Positions 26,705 to 34,558 of a stretch of DNA of 34,558 bases are shown here, piece by piece. Location of the stretch: the NCBI GenBank assembly GCA_000482145.1, contig AUXH01000149.1:1-34558 (forward strand). Direction: 5' to 3'. Each line of letters starts with the position of its first letter. The stretch's first letter is position 1. Origin of the DNA: Strigomonas culicis. Its lineage: Eukaryota > Euglenozoa > Kinetoplastea > Trypanosomatida > Trypanosomatidae. The translations under genes were made by a program, and so were the position numbers. The notes below the pieces were generated by a model. The model was given only the letters and a program-made list of their open reading frames with translations, made no database searches and was not told where the DNA came from.

Positions 26705-27538
26705 ATGAATATTGTGCGACTACCGACGCGCCACCTCACCGCAGCGGCGCCCACATCGCACTTCCTTTCACAACGCGTGACGCACAACGCGTTTGCGCTG
26801 CTCGCGCAGAACAACTTCCAGGCGATCCCCACGCCGCTCGCCGCGCGGGAGGTGCGTGAGACGTTCGTGCTGGCGCGCGGCGTGCTGCCCGCCTCGCACC
26901 CGCTCTCGTCTCTCGTCTGCAACGGCCGTGCCTTCAGCTCCTTCAACGGCACCCCGCGCGACTTCATCGACAACATACAGACCGGGCACGTGCTGGTGTT
27001 CTTCTACAAGCCGGCCTGCGAGCCCTGCAAGGCGATCCGCCGCCGCCTCATCAACACGGTCGGCGAGGGCTTCACCCTTGTGCGGCGACGCGTACAGGAC
27101 GGCCGCAGCGGCGGCCGCACCGCGGCGCAGGAGGAGGTGCAGTTCGTCAGCCGCCACGAGGAGGGGGACGCGGAGGTGCTGGAGGCGGAGGCGCTGGGCG
27201 CGCTGCCGCTGGACTCGACGCCGCTCATGAGCGAGGAGGACCAGCGGACCTGCGAGGAGCTGCGCGCGCTGCTGGCGCAGCAGGCCGCGGAGCGGCGCGA
27301 GAGCGGCCGGGCCGCGCACGGCGTGCCGCTGCGTATCGTGACGATCAACACCGACGTCAACCGCCGCATCACGGCCCTCCACGACGTGCGCAGTCTGCCG
27401 ACCTTCGTGGGGTACTGCGACGGGCGCGTGGTGGGGCGCGTGGAGGGGGCGGGGCAGGACGAGCTTCTGGGCCTGGTGCGAAAGCTCTTCGCGCCGCGGA
27501 CCGCCGAGGAGGAGGGATCCGCCATGGAAGACTTCTAA
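26705..27538 (+). CDS. Thioredoxin-like protein with mitochondrial-type N-terminus
   Basis: A 277-residue protein with a thioredoxin fold in its second half. The active-site motif CEPC is at 105-108 after the strand HVLVFFYKPA, and the cis-proline motif SLPTF is at 230-234 (Pro232), so both redox-critical elements are present. Between the helix after CEPC and the strand LRIVTINTD lies an ~80-residue charged insertion (~125-205), absent from ordinary thioredoxins. Residues 1-60 contain Arg, Ser and Thr and few acids at first (MNIVRLPTRHLTAAAPTSHF), suggesting mitochondrial import. The likely role is disulfide exchange in the mitochondrion. The CEPC dipeptide differs from the CGPC of classical thioredoxin and will change the redox potential. 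The partner is unknown. Confidence 0.82.
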   Translation: MNIVRLPTRHLTAAAPTSHFLSQRVTHNAFALLAQNNFQAIPTPLAAREVRETFVLARGVLPASHPLSSLVCNGRAFSSFNGTPRDFIDNIQTGHVLVFFYKPACEPCKAIRRRLINTVGEGFTLVRRRVQDGRSGGRTAAQEEVQFVSRHEEGDAEVLEAEALGALPLDSTPLMSEEDQRTCEELRALLAQQAAERRESGRAAHGVPLRIVTINTDVNRRITALHDVRSLPTFVGYCDGRVVGRVEGAGQDELLGLVRKLFAPRTAEEEGSAMEDF

Positions 27539-27972
27539 GCGATTGTATACGCGATGTACATACTTTTTTTTCCCCCCTTCGTTGTTGTTGTTGGAAAGGC
27601 ACCATAACGATATAAACTTGTTCTTTGAATTACACTTATAATTATTGCGTTTGTTCCACGATGAAGGTGTTTGCTCGTTGCTTTTGTTCTCGTTTTTTTC
27701 CTTTCTGTTTATTTTGTACTCCTAAAAACAGACAAAATCGATAACGATTATTATTATCTGTTGTGAGCTTTCTCACACAATTCGTTCTTCGTATAGTTTC
27801 ATCACCTTTCGGTCTTTCAGTGAACAAACGTGATAATGTATTTCTTACGGCACTAAGGCTCAAAGTTCAATTCGTTTTTCCTTTTTTATTCTTTTTTGTT
27901 TTTAATGATTTTGTATTGTTCTTGTTTTCTGCGTTTTTGTACATGCAATTTTTCCGTTGTTGCCTTGATATA

Positions 27973-28008
27973 TATATACATGTGAAAGTGAATGTTTACA
28001 TGTATATA
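27973..28008 (+). repeat. Inverted repeat / hairpin in long 3' spacer
   Basis: Arms tatatacatgt (27973-27983) and acatgtatata (27998-28008) are exact reverse complements. In RNA the stem extends inward by a G-U and two A-U pairs to 14 bp with an 8-nt loop. Confidence 0.75.
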
Positions 28009-28462
28009 ACCATGAAGCGGCAGCTCCATATACAACACTAAGCTGCATGTGTAAATCATTTCTTTTCTTTTTTACCCTTCAGATGTTTATTTTTTTTCGT
28101 TTGTCCACCATTCATTACTTGTACATTAGAAAGCGTATTTTTTTATACTGAAAACTAAACTTCACAAAACGCGCACTTTTTTTCTCTCCTCCTTTCAGAT
28201 TATATATGTTTAATATTCAATGCTATTATTATTATTTTTGGGATTGCTTCTTTTTCGTTGTTGTTTTCTTGTTTAGCTTTTCCGATTTTTTTTTATATAC
28301 TTTATGGTTGCCTTTTCTGTTTGCCTTTTCTTTTTCCTTTTACCATTTCTTGACGTTTCATGTCCGTTGAGGATGGCGTTCTTCAATAGGAGATGCTGTA
28401 TTGGTTCTACGTGTGATACCTCCTGTTTGTTGTTTTGTTTTCCTTTGTAAGTATTGCACCGA

Positions 28463-28501
28463 TCTTCCCCTTCCCTTCTTCTCTTGTATTATGGGTACAA
28501 G
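28463..28501 (+). promoter_or_regulatory. Candidate spliced-leader acceptor for subtilisin gene
   Basis: A C/T tract (28463-28485) is followed by AG at 28500-28501, 71 nt before the ATG at 28573. Because this site lies downstream of the ATG at 28490, it excludes the extended in-frame start. Confidence 0.4.
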
Positions 28502-28572
28502 CGTCTTTTCTTGAGGGGAAACGGAATTGCGCCTATTCATTATTATCAAACAAAAAGAAAAAAAGAAACAAA

Positions 28573-31500
28573 ATGAACAACCAGGTAGGGTGTGCACTTT
28601 CCTACACTATCCTCTTCCTTGCCCTTCTCGTTCTCACCCTCGCCCCTGTGCATGCCTACCGCGGCGACCACTTTGCCGGCCCCCGGCTGCAGGCCTCCCT
28701 AGCGTACCGTCAGGGCCACCCTCCCCACCGCCACGGCAGCGACAGCCCCTACCGACTGCGTACCGCAGCGCTTGCTGGAGCGCCGGACACTGCCGCGGGG
28801 CCGGCCGGACGGTATGTGGTGGCGGCGCGCGGCGCCTTCAACACCCACTGGCGTCGCATCAACGAGCTGGCGGCGGCGCCGCTGCTGCTGACCGCGGTCG
28901 CGCCCACCGCCGCGGCGCGCGGCGCGCTGCCGGAGCACCGCCTGGAGGTCGTGCGTGAGGTGCACGTTGTGGACGACGCACATCTGCTCTTATACGTGGT
29001 GGAGGAGGACGCGGCGGGAGCGGCCGCTGGCGTTGTGCGCCGTCCTAGCAAGGGGCGTGCCGAGGTGCTGGAGGTGGCGCCGTTGGAACTCATCGAGGTC
29101 TCCGGCTCTCCCCGCTTCTCCGGCTTCAAGCTGTCGAAGGCACTGCGGCCGCCGGCGGCGAACGCCTCTAGCGCTTCTGTGGGCGTGGCCCGCCACCGCG
29201 GCGCAGTGCCGCTGCACACGCGCCCAGCGGCCGCGCCCGTGTGGCACGCGCTCGGCGTCTACACCGCCGGCGGCGAGGCAGGCCGCGTGCTGGCCGCGCT
29301 GCGGACAGACCCACGCTACGCGCGCGCCCTGGGGCAGGACCCTACCTGCTACGTGCAGCACTCGCCCGCGAGCGTGGTGGATCACCACATGCTGTCGCTC
29401 GACGTGGCCGCTGCCCACCGCGGACCGGTGCCGATGGACACAGAGGAGGAGGCGGCGTGGACGTACCAGCACGCGTGCCAGGCCATCCTGCAGCTCCTCG
29501 CGGCGCTGCCCGCAGTCCGCTGGCTGGAGCCGCTCCCCCAGCGCGCCGTGCTGCTCAACGACGAGGCGCGCAGCATGCTGCAGCTCAGCCACGACCAGGC
29601 GCACTGCGCGGCGCCGCGCGATGTGCTGCGGGAGGAGCTGCACCTGGACGGCGCGGGCGAGGTCATCACCATCGCGGACACAGGGGTGGACGTGACGAAC
29701 TGTTACTTCCACGACGCGCAGGCCGCGGTGGCGTACTACCCCGCGATCAGCACGCAGCACCGCAAGATTGTGTCTGTGCAGCCGTGTGACGTCGTGCCGG
29801 GGTGGGAGGACCGCACGGACGAGGCGAACGGGCACGGCACGCACGTGGCGGGGACGGCGCTCGGGGCGGCGAGCGGGGAGGGCAGCGCCGCGGCCGCGCG
29901 CTACAACGGCGTGGCCCCGGCCGCGAAGCTCTTCCTGCGCGACTTGGGCTGCCCCGGCTCCAAGGACCTGCGGGTTCCCAACCGGATAGCCGACATCTTC
30001 ACGGCCGCCTACGCGAGCGGCGCGCGTATCAGCTCCAACTCGTGGGGCATGCCGCTGAGCGACGGCTACGCGGCCCTGGAGAAGCTGGTGGACACCTACG
30101 CGCACGAGCACGACGACCTCCTCCTGCTCTTCGCGGCCGGCAACAGCGGCCCCGGCAAGCTTTTCGCGCCGGGCCGCGGCAAGAACGTGCTGACGGTGGG
30201 CAGCCACGGCAAGGCGTGCGCCTCCCAGGACACGGTCGCCGCCACCTCGGCGTACGGACCCACCTATGACGGGCGGCGGAAGCCGGAGGTGGTCGCGCCG
30301 GGGGAGCGGATCCTGTCGGCCGCCTCGAAAGGGCCCCAGAGCAGCGCGCCGCACTGCAGCACCACGATGAAGTCCGGCACCTCCATGGCGACCGCCGCCC
30401 TGGCGGGCGGCGCGGCGCTCCTCCGGCAGTACCTGCGCGAGGCGGAGCACATCGCCGTGCCGTCCTCCGCGCTGCTGCGCGGCGCCCTGATGCACAGCAC
30501 GGTGCGGCTCGCGCCGGCGAGCGCGGACCGCAGCGGGTTCGGCCGCGTGGACCTGTCGCTCCTGGTCTACCGGCCGCTGCGCACGTTTGGCACCGGCGCG
30601 TGGATGCGGGACCGAGAGCGGGTGCAGCACGGCGGGAGCCGCACGTACTGCTTCTCCGGCCTGCCGCCGCCGGCCGCCCGCGCGAAGGCGCAGGGCAGCG
30701 GCGCCGCGCTGGAGGAGCAGTTCTACCTGAAGGCGACGCTGGCCTGGACGGACGCGGGCAGTGCAATGGAGGGCGCCGAGAAGGGTCTCGTGCACGACCT
30801 GGATCTGCTGGTGGTCGACCGCGAGGGCAACCGCTACTACCCGCATGCGACCGCCGCCACGGAGGTCTTCTACGACCGCGTGAACACGGCCGAACAGATC
30901 CGCACCCCGATCAGCGCGTCGCTCGCCGAAGGGTTCCGCGTGATGGTGTACGGGGCCGATATCGCGGACCCCGCGGGGCAGGCGTACAGCGTCGTTGTGT
31001 CCGCCCCCGGGCTCGTGCACGACGGCGCATGCCGCGCGCTCAAGAAGCAAGACGGGGAGGGCGCCGCCGTCTTCGCGGCCTGCCCACTGGGCTGCAGCCA
31101 GCACGGGACGTGCACGCCGGAGACGGGGCTCTGCGTGTGCGAGGCCGGCTTCACTGGTCCCGACTGTGCCGTGTGCGACTCGCAGGTGCTCTGCCACGGC
31201 AACGGCGTGTGTACGATCGGCTCGGACGGCACCGCGACGTGCGCCTGCGCGCGCAGCGGGCACTTCAGCGACGCCGCGTGCGGCACGTGTGCGGAAAAGT
31301 GGTACGGGCCGCAGTGCAATCGCGACTGCGTGTGCCAGAACGGCGGCTCGTGTGACGCCGGCACGGGGCTCTGCACGTGCCCGCAGGATCTCCGGCTCGG
31401 CGGCGGCGGCTGCTTCGCCGGCACCGCGTGCGAGTACTGCTGCGAGGACCGCGGCGGGCCGCGCTGCAATGAGCGCAGCTATTGGTGCGATGTGACCGGC

Positions 31501-32985
31501 CGCACGGTGAACGTGACGGACCCGGACGGGGGCTACATCCAGGTGAACGGGTATGCGCATTACCACTACAGTGCGCTCTGCCGCTGGTCCATACAGGCGC
31601 CCGCACCGAACTACCTCATTCGTTTGACTTACCAGTGGCTGGACATCGAGAAGCCGTATGATGCCTTGGACCTGTACGACCCGCTCTCGCCGCAGGCGAA
31701 TCACCGAGTGCGGCACGACAATGGGCAGTGGGACACGCCGGTGGAGGTCACATCACTGGGGCCAACGATGGAGCTTGTCTTTACATCCGATTGGGAGAAT
31801 GTGAAAAAGGGTTTTTTGATCCAGTATGAGTTTGTGGTTGTGCCCGAGCGGAAGGCCAGGTGCGGTGCGGCGTGCGACGCCGCGCTGCAGCGAAGCCGAC
31901 AGCGTTCTGGGCTCGCCGCCGCCACCGACCGGAAGGGTGTGTGTGTACATGAGACAAACCAAAAAGACCCGTTGTGCATGTGCGACGCGCCATACTTTGG
32001 CTTCGGATGCGCGGGGCAGCTCACCCAGCAGGGAAATCGGTCATCCCCCTCTGCCTCGCTCCGCACCATGGTTGCGTGGTCAGAGATGGGGTTCTCAGCC
32101 GTGCAGAATGGCGTACTCACGGCCTCCGCCATGATCGCGGCTGCTGCCGAGGGGGACTGCTCGCAGCCGCTCTGGTCCCCTTTTGTGCTATCGGTCCATC
32201 GCCCTTCGGTCTTGCGTGTGACGCTGCCGCCGCCGGCGGCCTTCTCGCGCGTGGCGGTGGTGCTGCACCTGTTTTTGCCGGCGGTGCCCCCCGCCGCCCC
32301 GCCGCCGTCCCTCACGCTCTCCGTCCAGTCAAGGCCGGTGATGACCGAGCGGCCCGAGCGCGTGCCGTACAGCGGCGCCGCACTGCCACTCGCCCACGTG
32401 GCGCACGCGGACGGCCGGCCGGTGCGCGGCGCCGCACTGCTCCTACAGGTGGACGTCGGCGCCCTCGCCGCTCACGGGTCCGCGCGCCTCGCGCTAGAGG
32501 TGGTCGCTGTCCTGTCCTCCAACTTCACCGAGGTTGCAGCCTACGACCTTCACGTCGCCGATGCGATGGTCACCGCCGCCGTGCTGCCGGCGGCGCCCAC
32601 ACCGTCGACCAGCTGGGACTACGAGTGCATCGGGGAGGAGGGCGGCTGCTTGCCTTTAGCGGTCGCCGCGCTGCTCGGCACCGATCCCGACCCCGACGTG
32701 GCGGCGCTTGCCGCGCGGTCGGCCGAGGCCATCCGCGGCCCGACGTCTGTAAATCCCCACAGAAGCGAGATGGGGCGCACAAGCAAACGACAGGTAGGGC
32801 CCTTCACCTTTCTGCTGGTGCTGGGCGTGAGCGTGCTGCTGGGCGCAGGGCTGGGGCACTACTCCGTGCTCTTCTCGCAGCTGGGTGAGCGGAACCCTTT
32901 CCGCCATGTGACGCTTCATATGGAACGTGGAGAGCTGCTGCCGGATGAAGAGATGCATGTGATTAGCAAAGGTGGTAAGGCATGA
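28573..32985 (+). CDS. Subtilisin-like serine protease with EGF-like and CUB-like modules
   Basis: A 1470-residue S8-family protease entering the secretory pathway. Residues 1-28 are a signal peptide with the core TILFLALLVLTLAPVHA. A prodomain-like region runs to ~340. The catalytic domain has Asp369 (IADTGVD), His421 (NGHGTHVAG), oxyanion Asn524 (AAGNSGPG) and Ser604 (SGTSMATAAL); all are present, so it should be active. A jelly-roll P-like domain (~680-830) follows, then three Cys-rich EGF-like modules (~838-955), a CUB-like domain (~973-1100), a Ser/Pro/Ala-rich stretch, a membrane helix at ~1411-1433 and a short cytoplasmic tail. Several N-glycosylation sequons occur (for example NVT, NFT). 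Leishmania subtilisins process secreted proteins; this large form probably acts at the surface or in secretory compartments. The start at 28573 was chosen because the signal peptide begins there. Confidence 0.92.
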   Translation: MNNQVGCALSYTILFLALLVLTLAPVHAYRGDHFAGPRLQASLAYRQGHPPHRHGSDSPYRLRTAALAGAPDTAAGPAGRYVVAARGAFNTHWRRINELAAAPLLLTAVAPTAAARGALPEHRLEVVREVHVVDDAHLLLYVVEEDAAGAAAGVVRRPSKGRAEVLEVAPLELIEVSGSPRFSGFKLSKALRPPAANASSASVGVARHRGAVPLHTRPAAAPVWHALGVYTAGGEAGRVLAALRTDPRYARALGQDPTCYVQHSPASVVDHHMLSLDVAAAHRGPVPMDTEEEAAWTYQHACQAILQLLAALPAVRWLEPLPQRAVLLNDEARSMLQLSHDQAHCAAPRDVLREELHLDGAGEVITIADTGVDVTNCYFHDAQAAVAYYPAISTQHRKIVSVQPCDVVPGWEDRTDEANGHGTHVAGTALGAASGEGSAAAARYNGVAPAAKLFLRDLGCPGSKDLRVPNRIADIFTAAYASGARISSNSWGMPLSDGYAALEKLVDTYAHEHDDLLLLFAAGNSGPGKLFAPGRGKNVLTVGSHGKACASQDTVAATSAYGPTYDGRRKPEVVAPGERILSAASKGPQSSAPHCSTTMKSGTSMATAALAGGAALLRQYLREAEHIAVPSSALLRGALMHSTVRLAPASADRSGFGRVDLSLLVYRPLRTFGTGAWMRDRERVQHGGSRTYCFSGLPPPAARAKAQGSGAALEEQFYLKATLAWTDAGSAMEGAEKGLVHDLDLLVVDREGNRYYPHATAATEVFYDRVNTAEQIRTPISASLAEGFRVMVYGADIADPAGQAYSVVVSAPGLVHDGACRALKKQDGEGAAVFAACPLGCSQHGTCTPETGLCVCEAGFTGPDCAVCDSQVLCHGNGVCTIGSDGTATCACARSGHFSDAACGTCAEKWYGPQCNRDCVCQNGGSCDAGTGLCTCPQDLRLGGGGCFAGTACEYCCEDRGGPRCNERSYWCDVTGRTVNVTDPDGGYIQVNGYAHYHYSALCRWSIQAPAPNYLIRLTYQWLDIEKPYDALDLYDPLSPQANHRVRHDNGQWDTPVEVTSLGPTMELVFTSDWENVKKGFLIQYEFVVVPERKARCGAACDAALQRSRQRSGLAAATDRKGVCVHETNQKDPLCMCDAPYFGFGCAGQLTQQGNRSSPSASLRTMVAWSEMGFSAVQNGVLTASAMIAAAAEGDCSQPLWSPFVLSVHRPSVLRVTLPPPAAFSRVAVVLHLFLPAVPPAAPPPSLTLSVQSRPVMTERPERVPYSGAALPLAHVAHADGRPVRGAALLLQVDVGALAAHGSARLALEVVAVLSSNFTEVAAYDLHVADAMVTAAVLPAAPTPSTSWDYECIGEEGGCLPLAVAALLGTDPDPDVAALAARSAEAIRGPTSVNPHRSEMGRTSKRQVGPFTFLLVLGVSVLLGAGLGHYSVLFSQLGERNPFRHVTLHMERGELLPDEEMHVISKGGKA

Positions 32986-33174
32986 GCCGATGAAGGACTG
33001 CGGTTGTATGGCGTGGGGCAAGATGGACAGTTCGGAGCGAACAGCAATTCTGTGGAGATTAACACTTACACCACTTTTCTGCGGATAGATGAGCATTAAT
33101 GGAACAAGAACAACTGAGTTTATATATCTATATGTATATTTGTGTACCCTCTATTCCCCTCTTTCCTCTCTCCC

Positions 33175-33199
33175 ATATATATATATATATATATATATC
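33175..33199 (+). repeat. (AT)n microsatellite
   Basis: About 12 uninterrupted AT units in the 3' spacer of the subtilisin gene. Confidence 0.9.
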
Positions 33200-33301
33200 T
33201 GTATATAAGTCAGGAAGAAGGTTCTCGTACAATCCTTCTTGCTCGTTGCTTTCTTACTTTTGGTTTCGTTGGTCACATCCACATCATTTAACTTCTAATT
33301 T

Positions 33302-33331
33302 TTGCTTTTCTTTCATTTTCTTGCCTCTCAG
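33302..33331 (+). promoter_or_regulatory. Candidate spliced-leader acceptor for ABC gene
   Basis: A T/C-rich tract (33302-33328) ends in ctcAG, with AG at 33330-33331, 14 nt before the ATG at 33345. It excludes upstream in-frame ATG codons from the mRNA. Confidence 0.5.
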
Positions 33332-33344
33332 CGTCCCTCTCTCC

Positions 33345-34322
33345 ATGGACACCAACGACCCTGCTGGGCCTGACGGCGACCGCCAGGCCTACATCGCGGC
33401 GCAGCCCGTGGTGCTGCGGCTGCGCCACGTCGGCAAGACCTACGACATCGCCGACTCGACGGAGAAGGTCGTGGCGCTGCGCGACATGCACCTCGCGGAG
33501 ACGAACAGCGAGGCGGATGAGGCGGCCGACGAGCAGGAGCAGGCGGGCCTGCACGCCCCGCCGCGGCCCCCGCCCGGCGCCTTCGGCCCGGTGCGACGCG
33601 GGGAGTTCGTCATGATCCGCGGCCCCAGCGGCGGCGGCAAGACAACACTGCTCAACATCATCGGCACCATCGACCACTGCACGGCGGGCACCGTGGAGCT
33701 GGAGGACCAGCTCATTGCGACGGACTCGGCGGAGGGCGAGTTGGCGGACTTCCGGCTGCAGAAGCTGGGCTTCGTCTTTCAGACGTTCAATCTGCTCTCC
33801 ACCATGACCGCGGCCGAGAACGTGGAGCTGCCCATGACGGTGCTCGGGAAGCTCGACGCGCGCGCGCGGCGGCTGCGGGCGCGCCAGCTGCTGACCCTCG
33901 TGGGCCTGCGCAACCGCGTGGACCACCTGCCCTCGGAGCTGAGCGGGGGCGAGCAGCAGCGCGTCACCATCGCGCGCAGCCTCGCGAACGGCCCACTCGT
34001 CCTGCTGCTGGACGAGCCGACCGGCGACCTGGACACCTTCAACACGATCGAGGTCATGGACCTCCTCGTCCAGCTCAACCGCGCGACGGGCACGACGTTG
34101 CTGATGGTGACGCACAACCCCGACCTGGAGTGCTACGCGGACCGCGTGCTCTACGTGGCGGACGGCCAGTTCGTGCGCGAGGTGCGCAACGCGACGCCCA
34201 GCGCGCTCGACTTCGACGCGTACAACCGGTACCTCGACGAGCGGGAGCGCGCGGGGACGCAGGGCGAAGAGCCAGACAGCGCCCACATGCAGGCGCGGGG
34301 GGAGGTCGATCCGGTGGCGTAG
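33345..34322 (+). CDS. Stand-alone ABC-type ATPase, LolD/MacB-like
   Basis: A 325-residue nucleotide-binding protein without membrane segments. All ATPase motifs are intact: Walker A GPSGGGKTT (93-101), Q-loop FQTFNLL (Q146), signature LSGGEQQR (199-206), Walker B VLLLDEPTGDLD (219-230) and switch His257 (VTHNP). The combination FVFQTFNLLSTMTAAENVELPM and LSGGEQQRV is typical of bacterial LolD/MacB/FtsE-type export ATPases, so prokaryotic ancestry is likely. An acidic and Pro-rich insertion (~52-82, AETNSEADEAADEQE) interrupts the first beta-sheet between LRDMHL and RRGEFVMIRG. It must pair with a separate membrane partner, not seen in the window. The C-terminal ~40 residues are disordered. 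Transport substrate unknown. Confidence 0.88.
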   Translation: MDTNDPAGPDGDRQAYIAAQPVVLRLRHVGKTYDIADSTEKVVALRDMHLAETNSEADEAADEQEQAGLHAPPRPPPGAFGPVRRGEFVMIRGPSGGGKTTLLNIIGTIDHCTAGTVELEDQLIATDSAEGELADFRLQKLGFVFQTFNLLSTMTAAENVELPMTVLGKLDARARRLRARQLLTLVGLRNRVDHLPSELSGGEQQRVTIARSLANGPLVLLLDEPTGDLDTFNTIEVMDLLVQLNRATGTTLLMVTHNPDLECYADRVLYVADGQFVREVRNATPSALDFDAYNRYLDERERAGTQGEEPDSAHMQARGEVDPVA

Positions 34323-34514
34323 GCCCAGAGAGAGGGTGGTGGGTGGATCGACACGACGGTGTGCGTGCGGATTATTATTTTTTGAACGTATGGTTGCTCT
34401 CACTCTATACTTGTATGGCTGTACCACTGCCTCTCCTCCTTCTTTGTTTCTCGTTCTCTTTTTTTTCATTTTCCATCTCTTGTATGCGATGCTGTATTGA
34501 CCTTGCCTTCACAT

Positions 34515-34558
<44 letters not shown>
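34323..34558 (+). other. 3' region of the ABC gene at the window edge
   Basis: T/C-rich sequence with several pyrimidine tracts, ending in a (TC)n repeat. No gene begins within the window. Confidence 0.65.
34519..34558 (+). repeat. (TC)n repeat at right edge, truncated
   Basis: Uninterrupted TC for at least 40 nt up to the last base, so the true length is unknown. It may be the polypyrimidine tract for the next gene's trans-splicing; it may also explain why the assembly or window ends here. Confidence 0.85.

Larger units (their letters stand above)
27539..28572 (+). other. Long intergenic region before the subtilisin gene
   Basis: At about 1.03 kb this is the longest spacer in the window. 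It is T-rich throughout, with many TTGTT and TTTTC patches, and includes an RNA-hairpin-forming inverted repeat at 27973-28008. A + strand reading frame at 27763-28041 is low-complexity Phe/Leu and not credible. No tRNA seen. It probably holds a long 3'UTR for the thioredoxin-like gene. Confidence 0.65.
32986..33344 (+). other. Intergenic region: subtilisin 3'UTR and ABC-ATPase 5'UTR
   Basis: Contains a (AT)n run at 33175-33199 beside pyrimidine tracts. A reading frame open from 33099 is in frame with the ABC gene, but it is repeat-encoded and low complexity. Confidence 0.65.

Noticed and set aside
27763..28041. 92-codon + strand frame in the long spacer
   Set aside because: Phe/Leu/Val-rich low-complexity translation of T-rich UTR sequence; coding-type GC content is absent.
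28435..28572. In-frame N-terminal extension of the subtilisin
   Set aside because: A signal peptide begins at 28573, and the candidate acceptor at 28501 lies after the upstream ATG; the extension is low-complexity.
28990..31716. 908-codon open frame on the - strand inside the subtilisin gene
   Set aside because: It is fully antisense to a protein with recognised domains; the translation is Arg/Ala/Val/Leu/Gly-biased, as expected from a GC-rich shadow frame.
33099..33344. In-frame N-terminal extension of the ABC ATPase
   Set aside because: Encoded by (AT)n and pyrimidine-tract sequence (Tyr-Ile runs, Phe/Leu/Ser), and located before the likely splice acceptor at 33331.

Overview
The window is nuclear DNA from a trypanosomatid (kinetoplastid) protist. 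The evidence is: every supportable gene lies on the + strand, as in a polycistronic transcription unit; no gene needs an intron; GC-rich coding blocks alternate with A/T-homopolymer-rich spacers; most spacers carry a long polypyrimidine tract followed by AG just before the next start codon, as expected for spliced-leader trans-splicing; and there is a paraflagellar rod protein gene, a lineage marker. TAA, TAG and TGA all serve as stops, so the code is standard. I cannot name the genus from the sequence.

Layout, left to right: the 3' two thirds of an actin gene (its start is outside the window); 40S ribosomal protein S15a (uS8); a protein with about six BRCT domains; DPH1, the radical-SAM-like enzyme of diphthamide synthesis; paraflagellar rod protein 1; MSH5, a meiotic MutS homologue; a MORN-repeat protein with a C-terminal coiled coil; five tandem double-hotdog acyl-CoA thioesterases, all with mitochondrial-type presequences; a small coiled-coil protein of unknown function; a mitochondrial thioredoxin-like protein with a large insertion; a large secreted or membrane-anchored subtilisin-like protease with EGF-like and CUB-like modules; and a stand-alone ABC ATPase of bacterial LolD/MacB type. 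The right edge is a (TC)n tract that may be the splice signal of the next gene.

The genes are mostly functionally unrelated, as is usual in trypanosomatid gene clusters, where co-transcription does not imply shared function. The exception is the 8.6-kb thioesterase array (16343-24951). Its five members have diverged strongly, but all keep the predicted catalytic Asp in the first hotdog domain and the Asn/Glu pair in the second. Two members share an 81-bp identical stretch that looks like gene conversion, and a strong 15-bp hairpin sits directly after the stop codon of the third. This array is the most distinctive feature of the window.

Expression in such genomes is set mainly after transcription, so I annotated candidate splice acceptors and 3'UTR structures. 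I saw no tRNA, rRNA, CRISPR array or mobile element.
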